Assembly: GCF_037044555.1 (NCBI RefSeq)
Contig: NZ_CP146275.1
Location: 1,902,501 to 1,966,500 of the forward strand
Reading direction: 5' to 3'
Length of the DNA stretch: 64,000 nt
Source of the DNA: Pelagibacterium nitratireducens
Lineage (GTDB): Bacteria; Pseudomonadota; Alphaproteobacteria; Rhizobiales; Devosiaceae
Positions 20,056-28,466 of the stretch are shown here, piece by piece. Below the pieces are notes generated by a model. It was not told where the DNA came from. It saw nothing but the letters and a program-made list of their open reading frames with translations, and did not search any database. The position numbers were made by a program, and so were the translations under genes. Position 1 is the first letter of the stretch. Each line of letters starts with the position of its first letter.

Positions 20056-20487
20056 TCAGTCAAAACCAGGTTTGCTGCCGCGCAGGCTCTTGATGGCGCC
20101 ACGGCGGGTCTTGGCGTCCAGGCGACGGCGCTTGGAGGCCAGGGTGGGCTTTGTGGCGCGGCGTTTGCGCGGGACGTAGGTCGCGGCGCGGATCATCTCG
20201 GCAAGGCGGTTGAGGGCGTCCTCGCGATTGAGCGGCTGGGTGCGGTGCCGGTCGGCGGTGAGGATGATAACGCCGTCTTTGGTTGCCCGGGAGCCGGCCT
20301 GCCCGATGAGGCGGCTGCGCACACCATCAGGGAGCGACGGGGAGGAGGCGGCGTCGAAGCGCAATTGAACGGCTGTCGCGACCTTGTTGACGTTCTGGCC
20401 GCCGGGACCGGAACTGCGCACGAAGTTCAACTCGATCTCCGAGAGTGGAATTGACAGGGTCGAGGTGATTTCGATCCGTTCGGGCAT
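20056..20487 (-). CDS. arfB: Alternative ribosome-rescue factor (peptide chain release factor-like)
   Basis: A 143-residue ArfB/YaeJ homologue. The peptidyl-tRNA hydrolysis motif GGQ is at residues 29-31 (SSGPGGQNVNK), and a basic C-terminal tail (KRRATKPTLASKRRRLDAKTRR) enters the empty mRNA channel of stalled ribosomes. ATG 20487 follows AAGGAA and gives the usual family length. The 378 bp between its start and tRNA-Asp contain no other gene that I can see. Confidence 0.93.
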   Translation of the reverse strand: MPERIEITSTLSIPLSEIELNFVRSSGPGGQNVNKVATAVQLRFDAASSPSLPDGVRSRLIGQAGSRATKDGVIILTADRHRTQPLNREDALNRLAEMIRAATYVPRKRRATKPTLASKRRRLDAKTRRGAIKSLRGSKPGFD

Positions 20488-20796
20488 GAAATTTCCTTCC
20501 AGAACCCACTCCAGCCCGATTGAATCGGGTGGGGGCTCTAAGTCTTTGTTTTGGCGTGCGATCACGCTGGAAAGGTCTGCGCTCTCCGCTTTGCGCCCGC
20601 CGGGTCGCGATTGCGCTCCAGCCGATTTCCACATTGGATTTTATCAGGAGACGGCCACTTGTGACAGGTGCGGGCCGGATGAAAAGCCGATAGAAAAATC
20701 AAGGTTTTGCGGGGAATTCAGCTGCGTTGGCGATGGGGTTTTGGGGTGGTTTGGGCGCGGATCAAAAATTCTTCACAAAAGGGGGTGGCAAGTCGC

Positions 20797-20825
20797 TTGA
20801 CTTGGTTCGGGGACCCCGTTAAACG
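20797..20825 (+). promoter_or_regulatory. Promoter of tRNA-Asp
   Basis: TTGACT (20797-20802), 17 bp, TAAACG (20820-20825), 40 bp before the tRNA. Shares its layout with the two other tRNA promoters here. Confidence 0.45.
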
Positions 20826-20865
20826 AAGCCCACCTTGCCGGGGCCGAAGCGCTTCGGGGTCACAA

Positions 20866-20942
<77 letters not shown>

Positions 20943-21178
20943 CTTTCTCCAAAAACATTGCGTCAACATTGGCGGTATTTCACCGCCAGAATGCATGGAC
21001 TTGTGCGTTCGGTGCCACCAAGTTTGCGCGACCTTGGAATTGCCTTTTCGTGGCCGCGCTGTCGCCCCAATTCACGAACATGTTACCGATGGTTCGAGTC
21101 GCTAGCGAGCCCCCAAATTTGTCATGCGGCTCGGCTGTGAGCATTCGTTCGGAAATTCCGGGCGGATGCTCCTTTTTT
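20943..21178 (+). other. Unassigned transcript-like region ending in a terminator
   Basis: No credible protein gene lies between tRNA-Asp and a strong plus-strand terminator (21139-21178). The stretch holds a small hairpin (GGCGGTATTTCACCGCC near 20970) and no ribosome site leading an ORF. It may be the trailer of the tRNA transcript or a separate small RNA; the sequence alone does not decide. Confidence 0.3.
21139..21178 (+). terminator. Strong terminator 200 bp after tRNA-Asp
   Basis: A 14-bp stem with three G-T pairs (21139-21152 with 21158-21171), loop AAATT, then C and six T. It is a textbook rho-independent terminator on the plus strand. The only annotated plus-strand gene upstream is tRNA-Asp. 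Confidence 0.8.
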
Positions 21179-21204
21179 GTAGGCGGAAGAATTTCTCGCG
21201 TCCC

Positions 21205-21309
21205 AGAGCCGTTCAGGATTTGATTGAATCAAATCCTTGGCTCCAAACCCCTGTTTTGTCGCGTGTCCGAACCGCAAAACCGTTTCCACTTTTGCTGGAT
21301 ACGCTCTAA
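21205..21309. repeat. Palindromic repeat family A, copy 1
   Basis: About 105 bp with an A+T-rich palindrome (GGATTTGATT-GAATCAAATCC core) followed by a second module (TTTTGTCGCGTGTCCGAACCGCAAAACC ... GCTGGATACGCTCT, given here in part). Related copies are at 30817, 33778 and 35808. This copy lacks about 20 bp of the second module present in the others. Its end supplies the TAG stop codon of the adjacent minus-strand gene. Confidence 0.85.
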
Positions 21310-21725
21310 TCAGAGAAATCCTGCAGCGTTCCGTCCTCGTAGACCAATGCACTGACGCAGGCGATGCCGATGACGTCGTCGGGGTGAAGATTTTCCAGGC
21401 GCTCGAGAATCGTGCCGGCGACGACGGCGTTCAGGATATGGTCCTGCCCGGCGCCGATGCCGTCGGCGCGTTCGAGCGGAAATTCGCCGATTCGCTCTCC
21501 CAGGACATCCTCGAAGCGCACGGTTGCGTCGATCAGGCGGATGCCGACGGGCCCGCTGTGGTGGAGGGCGATGTTGATGGTCTTTTCGGCCTCATTGTCC
21601 CTGTCGAGCAGCTCCCAGCTTTCGAGACTGAGAATATCGCCGGACTGGCCGTTGAGACATTCGATGGCGTGGGCGCTGGATGCGCTGAAAAGGGCGAAGG
21701 ATAGAGCAAAAACAATCTGACGCAT
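21306..21725 (-). CDS. Secreted protein, function unknown
   Basis: A 139-residue protein with a signal peptide (IVFALSFALFSASSAHA, cleavage near residue 20). The mature part has cysteines in ECLNGQ and IACVSAL that could pair, and beta-rich alternation typical of small periplasmic proteins. GAGGAGT precedes ATG 21725. The stop codon is formed by the edge of repeat A copy 1, so the natural C-terminus may have been altered by the repeat. No family recognised. Confidence 0.7.
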   Translation of the reverse strand: MRQIVFALSFALFSASSAHAIECLNGQSGDILSLESWELLDRDNEAEKTINIALHHSGPVGIRLIDATVRFEDVLGERIGEFPLERADGIGAGQDHILNAVVAGTILERLENLHPDDVIGIACVSALVYEDGTLQDFSD

Positions 21726-21870
21726 TATGGACTCCTCAAATCGAGAGGGAAATGCGGCAGAGCGGCCCTCGGTTCATTGGGGCTTGCCCGCGGGCATCAC
21801 AAAGTTGCCATAAGGTCACAGGAGGGGCCGGGCACTCCTGGCGCCCGGCCGGTCCGATCGTCTGCCGATG

Positions 21871-22194
21871 TCAGCCACAATAGGCGCGGACGAGATTGCC
21901 CGAGTCGTTCACTTCGAGATTGAGGCGGTCAGGACGGAAATCCTGGGTGACGGCCATGCCCGGGGCGATGACGCGGACGGTGCCGGCGCTGTTGACGGCC
22001 TGGCCGTCGATGCGAACATCCTGGGCTGTGCTGCCGATGACCGGTTGACCGATCTTGCCCGAAAGGGCCTGGGCACCGCAATCGAGAGGCGGCGGCATTG
22101 ACGTATCGGGTGGGGTGACGGTGGTCGAACAGCCCGCCAGGATGATGGACGTGGCAAGTGCGAGCCCGCCAAGGCTGGTTTTGACTATCGGCAT
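21871..22194 (-). CDS. Peptidase inhibitor I78 family lipoprotein
   Basis: A 107-residue lipoprotein. The signal peptide ends in the lipobox LAGC (Cys near residue 22). The C-terminal domain matches the I78 (elastase-inhibitor type) family: GKIGQPV near its start, then TVRVIAPGMAVTQDFRPDRL and LEVNDSGNLVRAYCG at the end. The two cysteines of the mature domain (LDCG and YCG) probably form a disulfide. Such proteins may protect the envelope from serine proteases, but activity is not proven for most bacterial members. ATG 22194 follows GAGGAGA. Confidence 0.85.
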   Translation of the reverse strand: MPIVKTSLGGLALATSIILAGCSTTVTPPDTSMPPPLDCGAQALSGKIGQPVIGSTAQDVRIDGQAVNSAGTVRVIAPGMAVTQDFRPDRLNLEVNDSGNLVRAYCG

Positions 22195-22247
22195 GGTATC
22201 TCCTCGATGCTGTGGAATTTGCCCCCGCAAGGTGCACTCGCAGAACG

Positions 22248-22273
22248 AAAAAGGCCGGGAAACGATCCCGGCC
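22248..22273 (-). terminator. Rho-independent terminator
   Basis: A perfect 8-bp stem GGCCGGGA / TCCCGGCC (22253-22260, 22266-22273), followed on the minus strand by five T. It ends the 74-residue gene at 22303-22527. Confidence 0.8.
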
Positions 22274-22302
22274 AATTCAATCAAGGCACTAAAGAATATG
22301 GG

Positions 22303-22527
22303 CTACCGCTCGTCGCGGCTGCCGAATTTGCGAAAGCCTGCTTTCAGCCAGCGGCGGAAGTGCATGAGGCTTTCGCGGGTGTCTCCGCGCAGATCCTGAT
22401 AGACGCCGGACGCCATCAGCCCGAAATCGCGCAGGTTTTCGACCCACACGGGTTCGGTCGCTGTCAATGCGGCCTCGGCGCGCCGGATGCGCAGGCGGTC
22501 AAGAAATGAATTTTCATTGTGGGCCAT
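22303..22527 (-). CDS. Small protein, function unknown
   Basis: A 74-residue cytoplasmic protein rich in charged residues (FLDRLRIRRAEAALTATEP, MHFRRWLKAGFRKFGSRDER), predicted helical. ATG 22527 follows GAGGG at 7 bases. No family recognised. It has its own terminator and diverges from the ABC transporter operon across 195 bp. Confidence 0.6.
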   Translation of the reverse strand: MAHNENSFLDRLRIRRAEAALTATEPVWVENLRDFGLMASGVYQDLRGDTRESLMHFRRWLKAGFRKFGSRDER

Positions 22528-22722
22528 AGCAAACCCTCGTGATCGTTAGGCAATCGATGCCAATATAAGTATGGCGAATGCAAGGACAATGTCCAATCGG
22601 TACACAATGTTCCACATCGGGTGGCCAGTGTTGCCGATCCGCGCCAACCGCACTATGGGTGAAAGGGGCGGGGCCTGCCGCATATTAGGCAGCACGTACC
22701 CATAAGGGAAGGAAAAGGAAGG

Positions 22723-24201
22723 ATGCGCCAAGTCATTCGTATGGCAGTGCTTTTTGCGTTTGCGGCTCTGGCGGCAGCGCCTGCGCTGGCGCAGCGGAGC
22801 GATATCGTCGTCGGGCTTGTGCTCGAACCGCCGCATATGGACCCGACATCGAACGCGGCGGCGGCGATCGACGAGGTGGTGTACGCAAATCTGTTCGAAG
22901 GGCTGACCCGATTCGGGCCGGACGGCGATATTCTGCCCGCGCTGGCGCAAAGCTGGGACGTGTCCGAGAACGGGCTGACCTATACCTTCCATCTGACCGA
23001 AGGCGTGAGTTTCCATGATGGATCGGCGCTGACGGCGGACGACGTGGTGTTTTCTCTCGATAGGGCGCGGGCCGAGGACTCGGTCAACGCGCAGAAATTC
23101 CTGTTTGCCGATATCGAGAGCGTCGAGGCGAGTGACGATCTGACGGTTGCGGTGACGCTAAGCCAGCCGAACGGCAATTTTCCCTTCAATATGGCCTGGG
23201 GTGACGCGGTGATCGTGGCGCCCGAGAGCGCGGAAACCAACGCGACCGATCCTGTTGGGACGGGACCGTTCCGGTTCGAGGACTGGCGGCAGGGCGATAG
23301 CGTCACTCTGGTGCGCAATGAGGACTATTGGGGCGAGCCGGCGCTGCTGGAGCGCGCGACATTCCGGTTCATTTCCGACCCGACGGCGGCGTTCGCGGCG
23401 ATGATGGCCGAGGACGTCGATACATTCCCGGTGTTTCCCGCGCCCGAGACGCTGGCGCAACTCGATGCCGATCCGCGGTTCGAGGTCGTTGTGGGGACCA
23501 CCGAGGGCGAAACGATTCTGGCGATGAACAACCGGCGCGAACCGCTGGATAATGTTCTCGTGCGCGAAGCGATTGCCCATGCCATCGACCGGCAGGCGGT
23601 TATCGACGGGGCAATGTTTGGGTATGGCACACCGATCGGGACCCATTTTGCCCCGCACCACCCGGCCTATATCGATCTTACGGAATTGTCGGCATACGAT
23701 CCCGAGCGCTCGCAGCAATTGCTGATCGAAGCCGGGGTGAGCGGATTGCGGCTGTCGCTGGCGTTGCCGCCGCCGGTCTATGCACGGCGTGGCGGGGAGA
23801 TCATCGCGGCGCAGTTGCGGGACGTGGGAATCGAGACCGAAATCGTCAATGTGGAATGGGCCCAGTGGCTCGAGCAGGTATTCGGCGAGGGCGATTTCGA
23901 CCTGACGGTCATTTCGCACACCGAGCCAATGGATATCGAGATCTATGGCCGCGAGGACTATTATTTCGGTTATGGGGCGCCCGAGTTCGTGGCGCTTTGG
24001 GACGAATTGACCCGTACGGTCGAGCCGGAAGCGCGCAACGCCTTGCTGGGCGATCTCCAGCGCAATATCTCGGAGAATTTCGTCAACGCCTATATTTTCC
24101 AGCTGGCCAAGGCCGGGGTGCAGAATGCCGATCTTGAGGGGTTGTGGGTGAATGCACCGACACAGGCGACCGATCTGACGCAGGTTCGTTGGACGCGGTG
24201 A
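22723..24201 (+). CDS. Peptide-type ABC transporter substrate-binding protein (SBP family 5)
   Basis: A 492-residue periplasmic binding protein of the DppA/OppA class. The signal peptide ends in AAPALAQ. Family features include the MDPTSNAAAAIDEVVY opening, LAQSWDVSENGLTYTFHL and GTGPFRFEDW. It has no lipobox. First gene of a four-gene importer operon (SBP, two permeases, fused ATPases), with 19 bp to the next gene. The cargo may be di- or oligopeptides or another polar solute; the family is broad. Confidence 0.93.
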   Translation: MRQVIRMAVLFAFAALAAAPALAQRSDIVVGLVLEPPHMDPTSNAAAAIDEVVYANLFEGLTRFGPDGDILPALAQSWDVSENGLTYTFHLTEGVSFHDGSALTADDVVFSLDRARAEDSVNAQKFLFADIESVEASDDLTVAVTLSQPNGNFPFNMAWGDAVIVAPESAETNATDPVGTGPFRFEDWRQGDSVTLVRNEDYWGEPALLERATFRFISDPTAAFAAMMAEDVDTFPVFPAPETLAQLDADPRFEVVVGTTEGETILAMNNRREPLDNVLVREAIAHAIDRQAVIDGAMFGYGTPIGTHFAPHHPAYIDLTELSAYDPERSQQLLIEAGVSGLRLSLALPPPVYARRGGEIIAAQLRDVGIETEIVNVEWAQWLEQVFGEGDFDLTVISHTEPMDIEIYGREDYYFGYGAPEFVALWDELTRTVEPEARNALLGDLQRNISENFVNAYIFQLAKAGVQNADLEGLWVNAPTQATDLTQVRWTR

Positions 24202-24220
24202 CCCAAATCGGGGCGGCGCG

Positions 24221-25168
24221 ATGCTGAATTTCGTTCTGCGCCGCGCCGTTTCGCTGGCCATCAGCCTTCTGGTGGCCAGTGTGGTGATCTTTTTCGTGCT
24301 CGAGGTGCTGCCGGGTGATCCGGCGCGCTTCATGCTTGGGCTCAATGCGTCTCCCGAAGCGCTGGCGGCCCTGCGGACACAGCTGGGGCTCGATGCGCCG
24401 GTGCTGGTGCGGTACTGGAGTTGGCTGGCCGGGATGGCCAGTGGTGATTTCGGGATCAGCTACACCTATCGCACGCCGGCGATCGAGCTGATCGCGGCGC
24501 GGCTGTGGGTCTCCATTCCGTTGGCGGTCTATGCGCTGGTGCTGGCGACGCTGATCGGGATACCGCTGGGCGTTCTGGCGGCAACCAAGCGCAATTCTCC
24601 CATTGATGCAGGCACGATGGGTCTGACCCAGATCGGCATTGCGCTGCCGAACTTCTGGTTCGCCATGCTGCTCGTGCTGCTGTTTTCGGTCACGCTGCGC
24701 TGGTTTTCATCGGGCGGGTTTCCCGGCTGGGATGATCCGGGCGCGGCGATGATGGCGCTGACCCTGCCGGCAATCGCGCTGGCGCTGCCGCAGGCGGCGA
24801 TTCTGGCGCGGGTGATGCGCTCGAGCCTGCTCGATACGCTGGACGAGGATTATGTGCGCACGGCGCAGGCCAAGGGGCTGACGCGCAGCCAGGCGCTGTG
24901 GCGGCATGCATTTCGCAATGCCCTGATCCCGGTGCTGACCATCATGGGGCTGCAGTTTTCGTTCCTTCTGGCCGGGGCGATCATCATCGAGAATGTCTTT
25001 TACCTGCCCGGACTGGGGCGGCTGGCGTTTCAGGCGATCACGGCGCGCGATTTGATCGTCGTGCGCTCGGTGGTGATGATTCTCGTGTTTGCGGTGATCG
25101 TCGTGACGTTTGCCGTCGACATCGCCTATGCGGCGGTCGATCCGAGGCTGCGGCGGGGGACGCGATGA
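24221..25168 (+). CDS. ABC transporter permease, DppB type
   Basis: A 315-residue inner-membrane permease with about six membrane segments. It begins MLNFVLRRAVSLAISLLVAS, has the family LPGDPAR segment and the cytoplasmic coupling (EAA) loop around DYVRTAQAKGLTRSQALWRHAFRNALIP. Its stop overlaps the next gene's start (ATGA at 25165-25168), so translation is coupled. It forms the channel with the following DppC-type subunit. Confidence 0.94.
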   Translation: MLNFVLRRAVSLAISLLVASVVIFFVLEVLPGDPARFMLGLNASPEALAALRTQLGLDAPVLVRYWSWLAGMASGDFGISYTYRTPAIELIAARLWVSIPLAVYALVLATLIGIPLGVLAATKRNSPIDAGTMGLTQIGIALPNFWFAMLLVLLFSVTLRWFSSGGFPGWDDPGAAMMALTLPAIALALPQAAILARVMRSSLLDTLDEDYVRTAQAKGLTRSQALWRHAFRNALIPVLTIMGLQFSFLLAGAIIIENVFYLPGLGRLAFQAITARDLIVVRSVVMILVFAVIVVTFAVDIAYAAVDPRLRRGTR

Positions 25169-25980
25169 GGGTCGGGCTGGGTGTCGGGGCGGTACTGACC
25201 GCGATTCTGGCGGCGATGGCGCTGCTTTCGCTGTTCTGGACTCCTTATGACGTGACGCTGATTGCGGTTGGTGAGCGGCTGCTGCCGCCCGGACCCGAGC
25301 ACTGGCTGGGGACCGATCATTTCGGGCGCGACATGGTGTCGATGATCCTTGTGGGCGCGCAGACCTCGATTGCCGTGGCGCTGGTGGCCGTGGGTCTGGG
25401 GATGGCGGTTGGCGTGCCGCTGGGGCTTGCCGCGGCGGCGCGGGCCGGGACGGCGTTCGACGACATCATCATGCGCGGCAACGATTTGGTGTTCGCGTTT
25501 CCGGCGCTGATCATCGCCATACTGATCACGGCGGTGTTCGGGCCGGGGGCGATCAACGCGATCATTGCCATCGGGATTTTCAACATTCCGGTTTTTGCGC
25601 GGCTGACGCGCGGGGCGGGCATGGGCGTGTGGCAGCGCGAGTTCATCATGGCAGCGCGAGTGGCGGGCAAGGGCCGGGTGCTGATCTCGCTCGAACATGT
25701 GCTGCCCAATATCGGCAACATGCTGATCGTTCAGGCCACGATCCAGTTTTCGCTGGCCATACTGGCCGAGGCGGGGCTGGCCTATGTGGGGCTGGGCGCG
25801 CAGCCACCCCTGCCGAGCTGGGGACGGATGCTGGCCGAGGCGCAGACGATGATTTCGCTGGCGCCGCATGTGGCGCTGGTGCCGGGGCTGGCGATCGTGT
25901 TTTCGGTGCTGGGACTGAACCTGCTTGGCGACGGGCTGCGGGATCTGTTCGATCCGCGATTGGGGAAGGCGGGACGATGA
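25165..25980 (+). CDS. ABC transporter permease, DppC type
   Basis: A 271-residue permease. It carries the DppC signature HWLGTDHFGRDMVSMI and the EAA loop MAARVAGKGRVLISLEHVLPN. The start ATG 25165 overlaps the upstream stop; a longer reading from further upstream only overlaps the DppB frame and is rejected. The stop overlaps the ATPase start (ATGA, 25977-25980). Confidence 0.94.
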   Translation: MRVGLGVGAVLTAILAAMALLSLFWTPYDVTLIAVGERLLPPGPEHWLGTDHFGRDMVSMILVGAQTSIAVALVAVGLGMAVGVPLGLAAAARAGTAFDDIIMRGNDLVFAFPALIIAILITAVFGPGAINAIIAIGIFNIPVFARLTRGAGMGVWQREFIMAARVAGKGRVLISLEHVLPNIGNMLIVQATIQFSLAILAEAGLAYVGLGAQPPLPSWGRMLAEAQTMISLAPHVALVPGLAIVFSVLGLNLLGDGLRDLFDPRLGKAGR

Positions 25981-27560
25981 GCCTTCTTGAACTTGAAAAG
26001 CTGGGGCTGACGATTGATGGCACGCGGATTCTCGAAGATGTGTCGCTCGAGATCGGGGCGGGCAAGGTTCTGGGGCTGGTGGGCGAATCGGGATCGGGGA
26101 AATCGCTGACGGCGCTGTCGATCATGCGGCTGTTGCCGGGCGGAGCGAATCTGACCGGGAAGATCGGGTTGGACGGGCGCGATCTGGTTGCCGCAGGCGA
26201 AGGTGAGATGAACGGTCTGCGCGGGCAGGCCATGGGAATGATCTTTCAGGAGCCGATGACGGCGCTCAATCCGCTGATGACCATTGGCGATCAGGTGGCC
26301 GAAACGGTACGTGTGCATCGCGGGCTGGGGCGGAGCGAGGCGCGGGGGCTGGCGGCGGAAACGCTCGAACGGGTGGGGCTGCCGGGGGCGATGATTTCGC
26401 CCTCGCGCTATCCGCACGAACTCTCCGGCGGGCAGCGCCAGCGGGTGGGGATTGCCATGGCGATTGCTCTGCGGCCCAAGCTGTTGATTGCCGACGAGCC
26501 GACCACGGCGCTGGACGTGACGACGCAGGCGCAAATTCTCGATCTGCTGGCAGGGCTGGTGCGTGAGGAGGGCATGGCCCTGATGCTTATCACCCACGAT
26601 CTGGCCGTGGTGTCGCAGATGGCCGATACGATCGCCGTGCTTCATCAAGGCAGGGTGGTGGAGGCGGGGCCGGCGCGGCGGCTGATCGATGCGCCCGAAT
26701 CTCCCTACACCCGACAGCTCGTGGCTGCGAGCACGCATGTGCCAACCCGTGTGCGGGGCGCGGTTGGCGAGGTGCTGTTGCGGGTCGAGGGGGCGACACG
26801 GGATTATCGGTTGCGGTCGGGACTTTCGATGGGGTCGAAGACGACGTTTCGGGCGCTCGACGGGGTGAGCCTGACCATTGGCCGGGGCGAGAGCGTGGGG
26901 CTGGTGGGCGAGAGCGGGAGCGGGAAATCGACGCTGGCGCGGGCGATATTGGGGCTCGAACCGCTCGATGCGGGCCGGGTGGAGTTTGCCGGACGGGTGG
27001 TGGAGCGGGCAGGGCGGGCCGCGCGGCTGACGTTGCGCGACATGCAGATGGTGTTTCAGGACCCCTATGGCTCGTTCGATCCGCGTCACAGGGTCGGCCG
27101 GCTGGTGGCCGAGCCGTTGCATCTGCTGGGCGACAAAGCGCCCAAGGGGGCGGAGCGGGAGGCGCTGGTGGCGCGGGTCCTCGAATCGGTGGGGATCGAG
27201 GCGAGTGCCGCCGATCGGCATATCCACGCGTTTTCGGGCGGACAGCGTCAGCGGATTGCCATTGCGCGGGCGCTGGTCATCGAGCCGGCGCTGATCGTTC
27301 TGGACGAGGCTGTGTCGGCACTCGATGTGTCGATCCGGGCGCAGGTGCTCGATCTGCTGGCGGCGATTTCGCAGCGGGTGGCGATAAGCTATCTGTTTAT
27401 TGCCCATGACCTGCAGGTGGTGCGGGCGATCACCGACCGGGTGCTGGTGATGGAAGGCGGCCGGATCGTCGAGGAGGGGGCAACCGAAAGGGTGCTCGAG
27501 GATCCGCAGCAAGACTATACGCGCCAGCTGGTGCGGGCGGCGCCGAAACTGGGCGGGTAG
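25977..27560 (+). CDS. Fused ABC transporter ATP-binding protein (DppD-DppF in one chain)
   Basis: A 527-residue protein with two complete ATPase cassettes. First: Walker A GESGSGKS, signature LSGGQRQR, Walker B LLIADEP. Second, from about residue 265: Walker A GESGSGKS, signature FSGGQRQR, Walker B LIVLDEA. A DppF-like stretch sits at the end of each (SPYTRQL, QDYTRQL). In many bacteria these are two genes; fusion fixes the heterodimer. Last gene of the coupled operon. Confidence 0.95.
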   Translation: MSLLELEKLGLTIDGTRILEDVSLEIGAGKVLGLVGESGSGKSLTALSIMRLLPGGANLTGKIGLDGRDLVAAGEGEMNGLRGQAMGMIFQEPMTALNPLMTIGDQVAETVRVHRGLGRSEARGLAAETLERVGLPGAMISPSRYPHELSGGQRQRVGIAMAIALRPKLLIADEPTTALDVTTQAQILDLLAGLVREEGMALMLITHDLAVVSQMADTIAVLHQGRVVEAGPARRLIDAPESPYTRQLVAASTHVPTRVRGAVGEVLLRVEGATRDYRLRSGLSMGSKTTFRALDGVSLTIGRGESVGLVGESGSGKSTLARAILGLEPLDAGRVEFAGRVVERAGRAARLTLRDMQMVFQDPYGSFDPRHRVGRLVAEPLHLLGDKAPKGAEREALVARVLESVGIEASAADRHIHAFSGGQRQRIAIARALVIEPALIVLDEAVSALDVSIRAQVLDLLAAISQRVAISYLFIAHDLQVVRAITDRVLVMEGGRIVEEGATERVLEDPQQDYTRQLVRAAPKLGG

Positions 27561-27639
27561 GGCCTTGCTTCGACTGTCGGGCGGCGCTATTGACCAAAGA
27601 ACAGGGCTGAATGAAAGCACTCAGGGAAGGCGATTGACT

Positions 27640-28290
27640 ATGGATTTTTCGCGCGCGCGCCGGACAATGGTCGACAACCAGTTGCGGACCAGCGGAATCA
27701 CCGACTGGCGCATTCTGGACGCCATGAACCGCATTCCGCGCGAAAAGTTCGTGCCCGATACGCACACGGCCTTTGCCTATAGCGACGAACCGATTGCGCT
27801 TTCGGCGAACCGGACGATGGCCTCGCCGGCCGATTTTGCGCGGCTGGTGCAGCTTGCCGAGATCGGCAGCCAGGACGTGGTGCTCGATGTGGCGTGTGGG
27901 ACCGGGTATTCGGCGGCGGTGCTTTCGCTTTTGGCCAATGCGGTCGTGGCGCTGGAAAGCGATGAGGTTCTGGCGGGGCGGGCCAACGATATCCTGGCCG
28001 ATCTCGACATCGGAAACGCCGCGGCCGTGGCCGGCCCGATCGAAAACGGCGTGCCCAGGGAAGCGCCGTTCGATGCGATCATTCTCGAGGGGGCGGTGGA
28101 CGTGGTGCCGCCGGCGCTGCTCGCCCAATTGCGCGATGGCGGGCGACTGGTGGCGGTGCTGGGGGCCGGGAACGCGGCTGTGGCCAATCTCTACGTCAAG
28201 ACCGGCAATGATGTGGCGCCGATGCCCAGCTTCAACGCCAGCATTCCGGTTCTGGGGAGTTTTGCGGCGGCGCCGGCCTTCGTGTTCTGA
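27640..28290 (+). CDS. Protein-L-isoaspartate O-methyltransferase-like protein
   Basis: A 216-residue PIMT-family methyltransferase. It has the PIMT opening (RRTMVDNQLRTSGITDWRIL, REKFVP) and the SAM loop VLDVACGTGYSAAVLS. In this rhizobial branch, found upstream of tolC, activity on isoaspartate is not established, and a canonical pcm is present at 49040. ATG 27640 is chosen over a longer unsupported start. Upstream of tolC, as in many rhizobia. Confidence 0.88.
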   Translation: MDFSRARRTMVDNQLRTSGITDWRILDAMNRIPREKFVPDTHTAFAYSDEPIALSANRTMASPADFARLVQLAEIGSQDVVLDVACGTGYSAAVLSLLANAVVALESDEVLAGRANDILADLDIGNAAAVAGPIENGVPREAPFDAIILEGAVDVVPPALLAQLRDGGRLVAVLGAGNAAVANLYVKTGNDVAPMPSFNASIPVLGSFAAAPAFVF

Positions 28291-28466
28291 ATCTGTCGCG
28301 AATCTGTAACCTTGCGGCAATCTTGGTGTGAGATCATCAGCGGAACTGTTACCGACACGCAACGAATGAAAAGTTACCTACCTTAAAGTCCGGTTAGTGC
28401 GTTCGTTTGGCGTTGAAAGCGTGGCGGCGCAGCCATAGGTTGGGGCGGCGCTGGAGGCGCTGGGCA

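Noticed and set aside
21085..21115. T-arm-like sequence GGTTCGAGTCG after tRNA-Asp
   Set aside because: The flanking bases do not pair as a T stem and there is no acceptor or anticodon arm, so it is not a tRNA.
24898..25980. Longer start for the DppC-type permease
   Set aside because: The extension only overlaps the DppB gene in another frame; the real start is the ATGA overlap at 25165.
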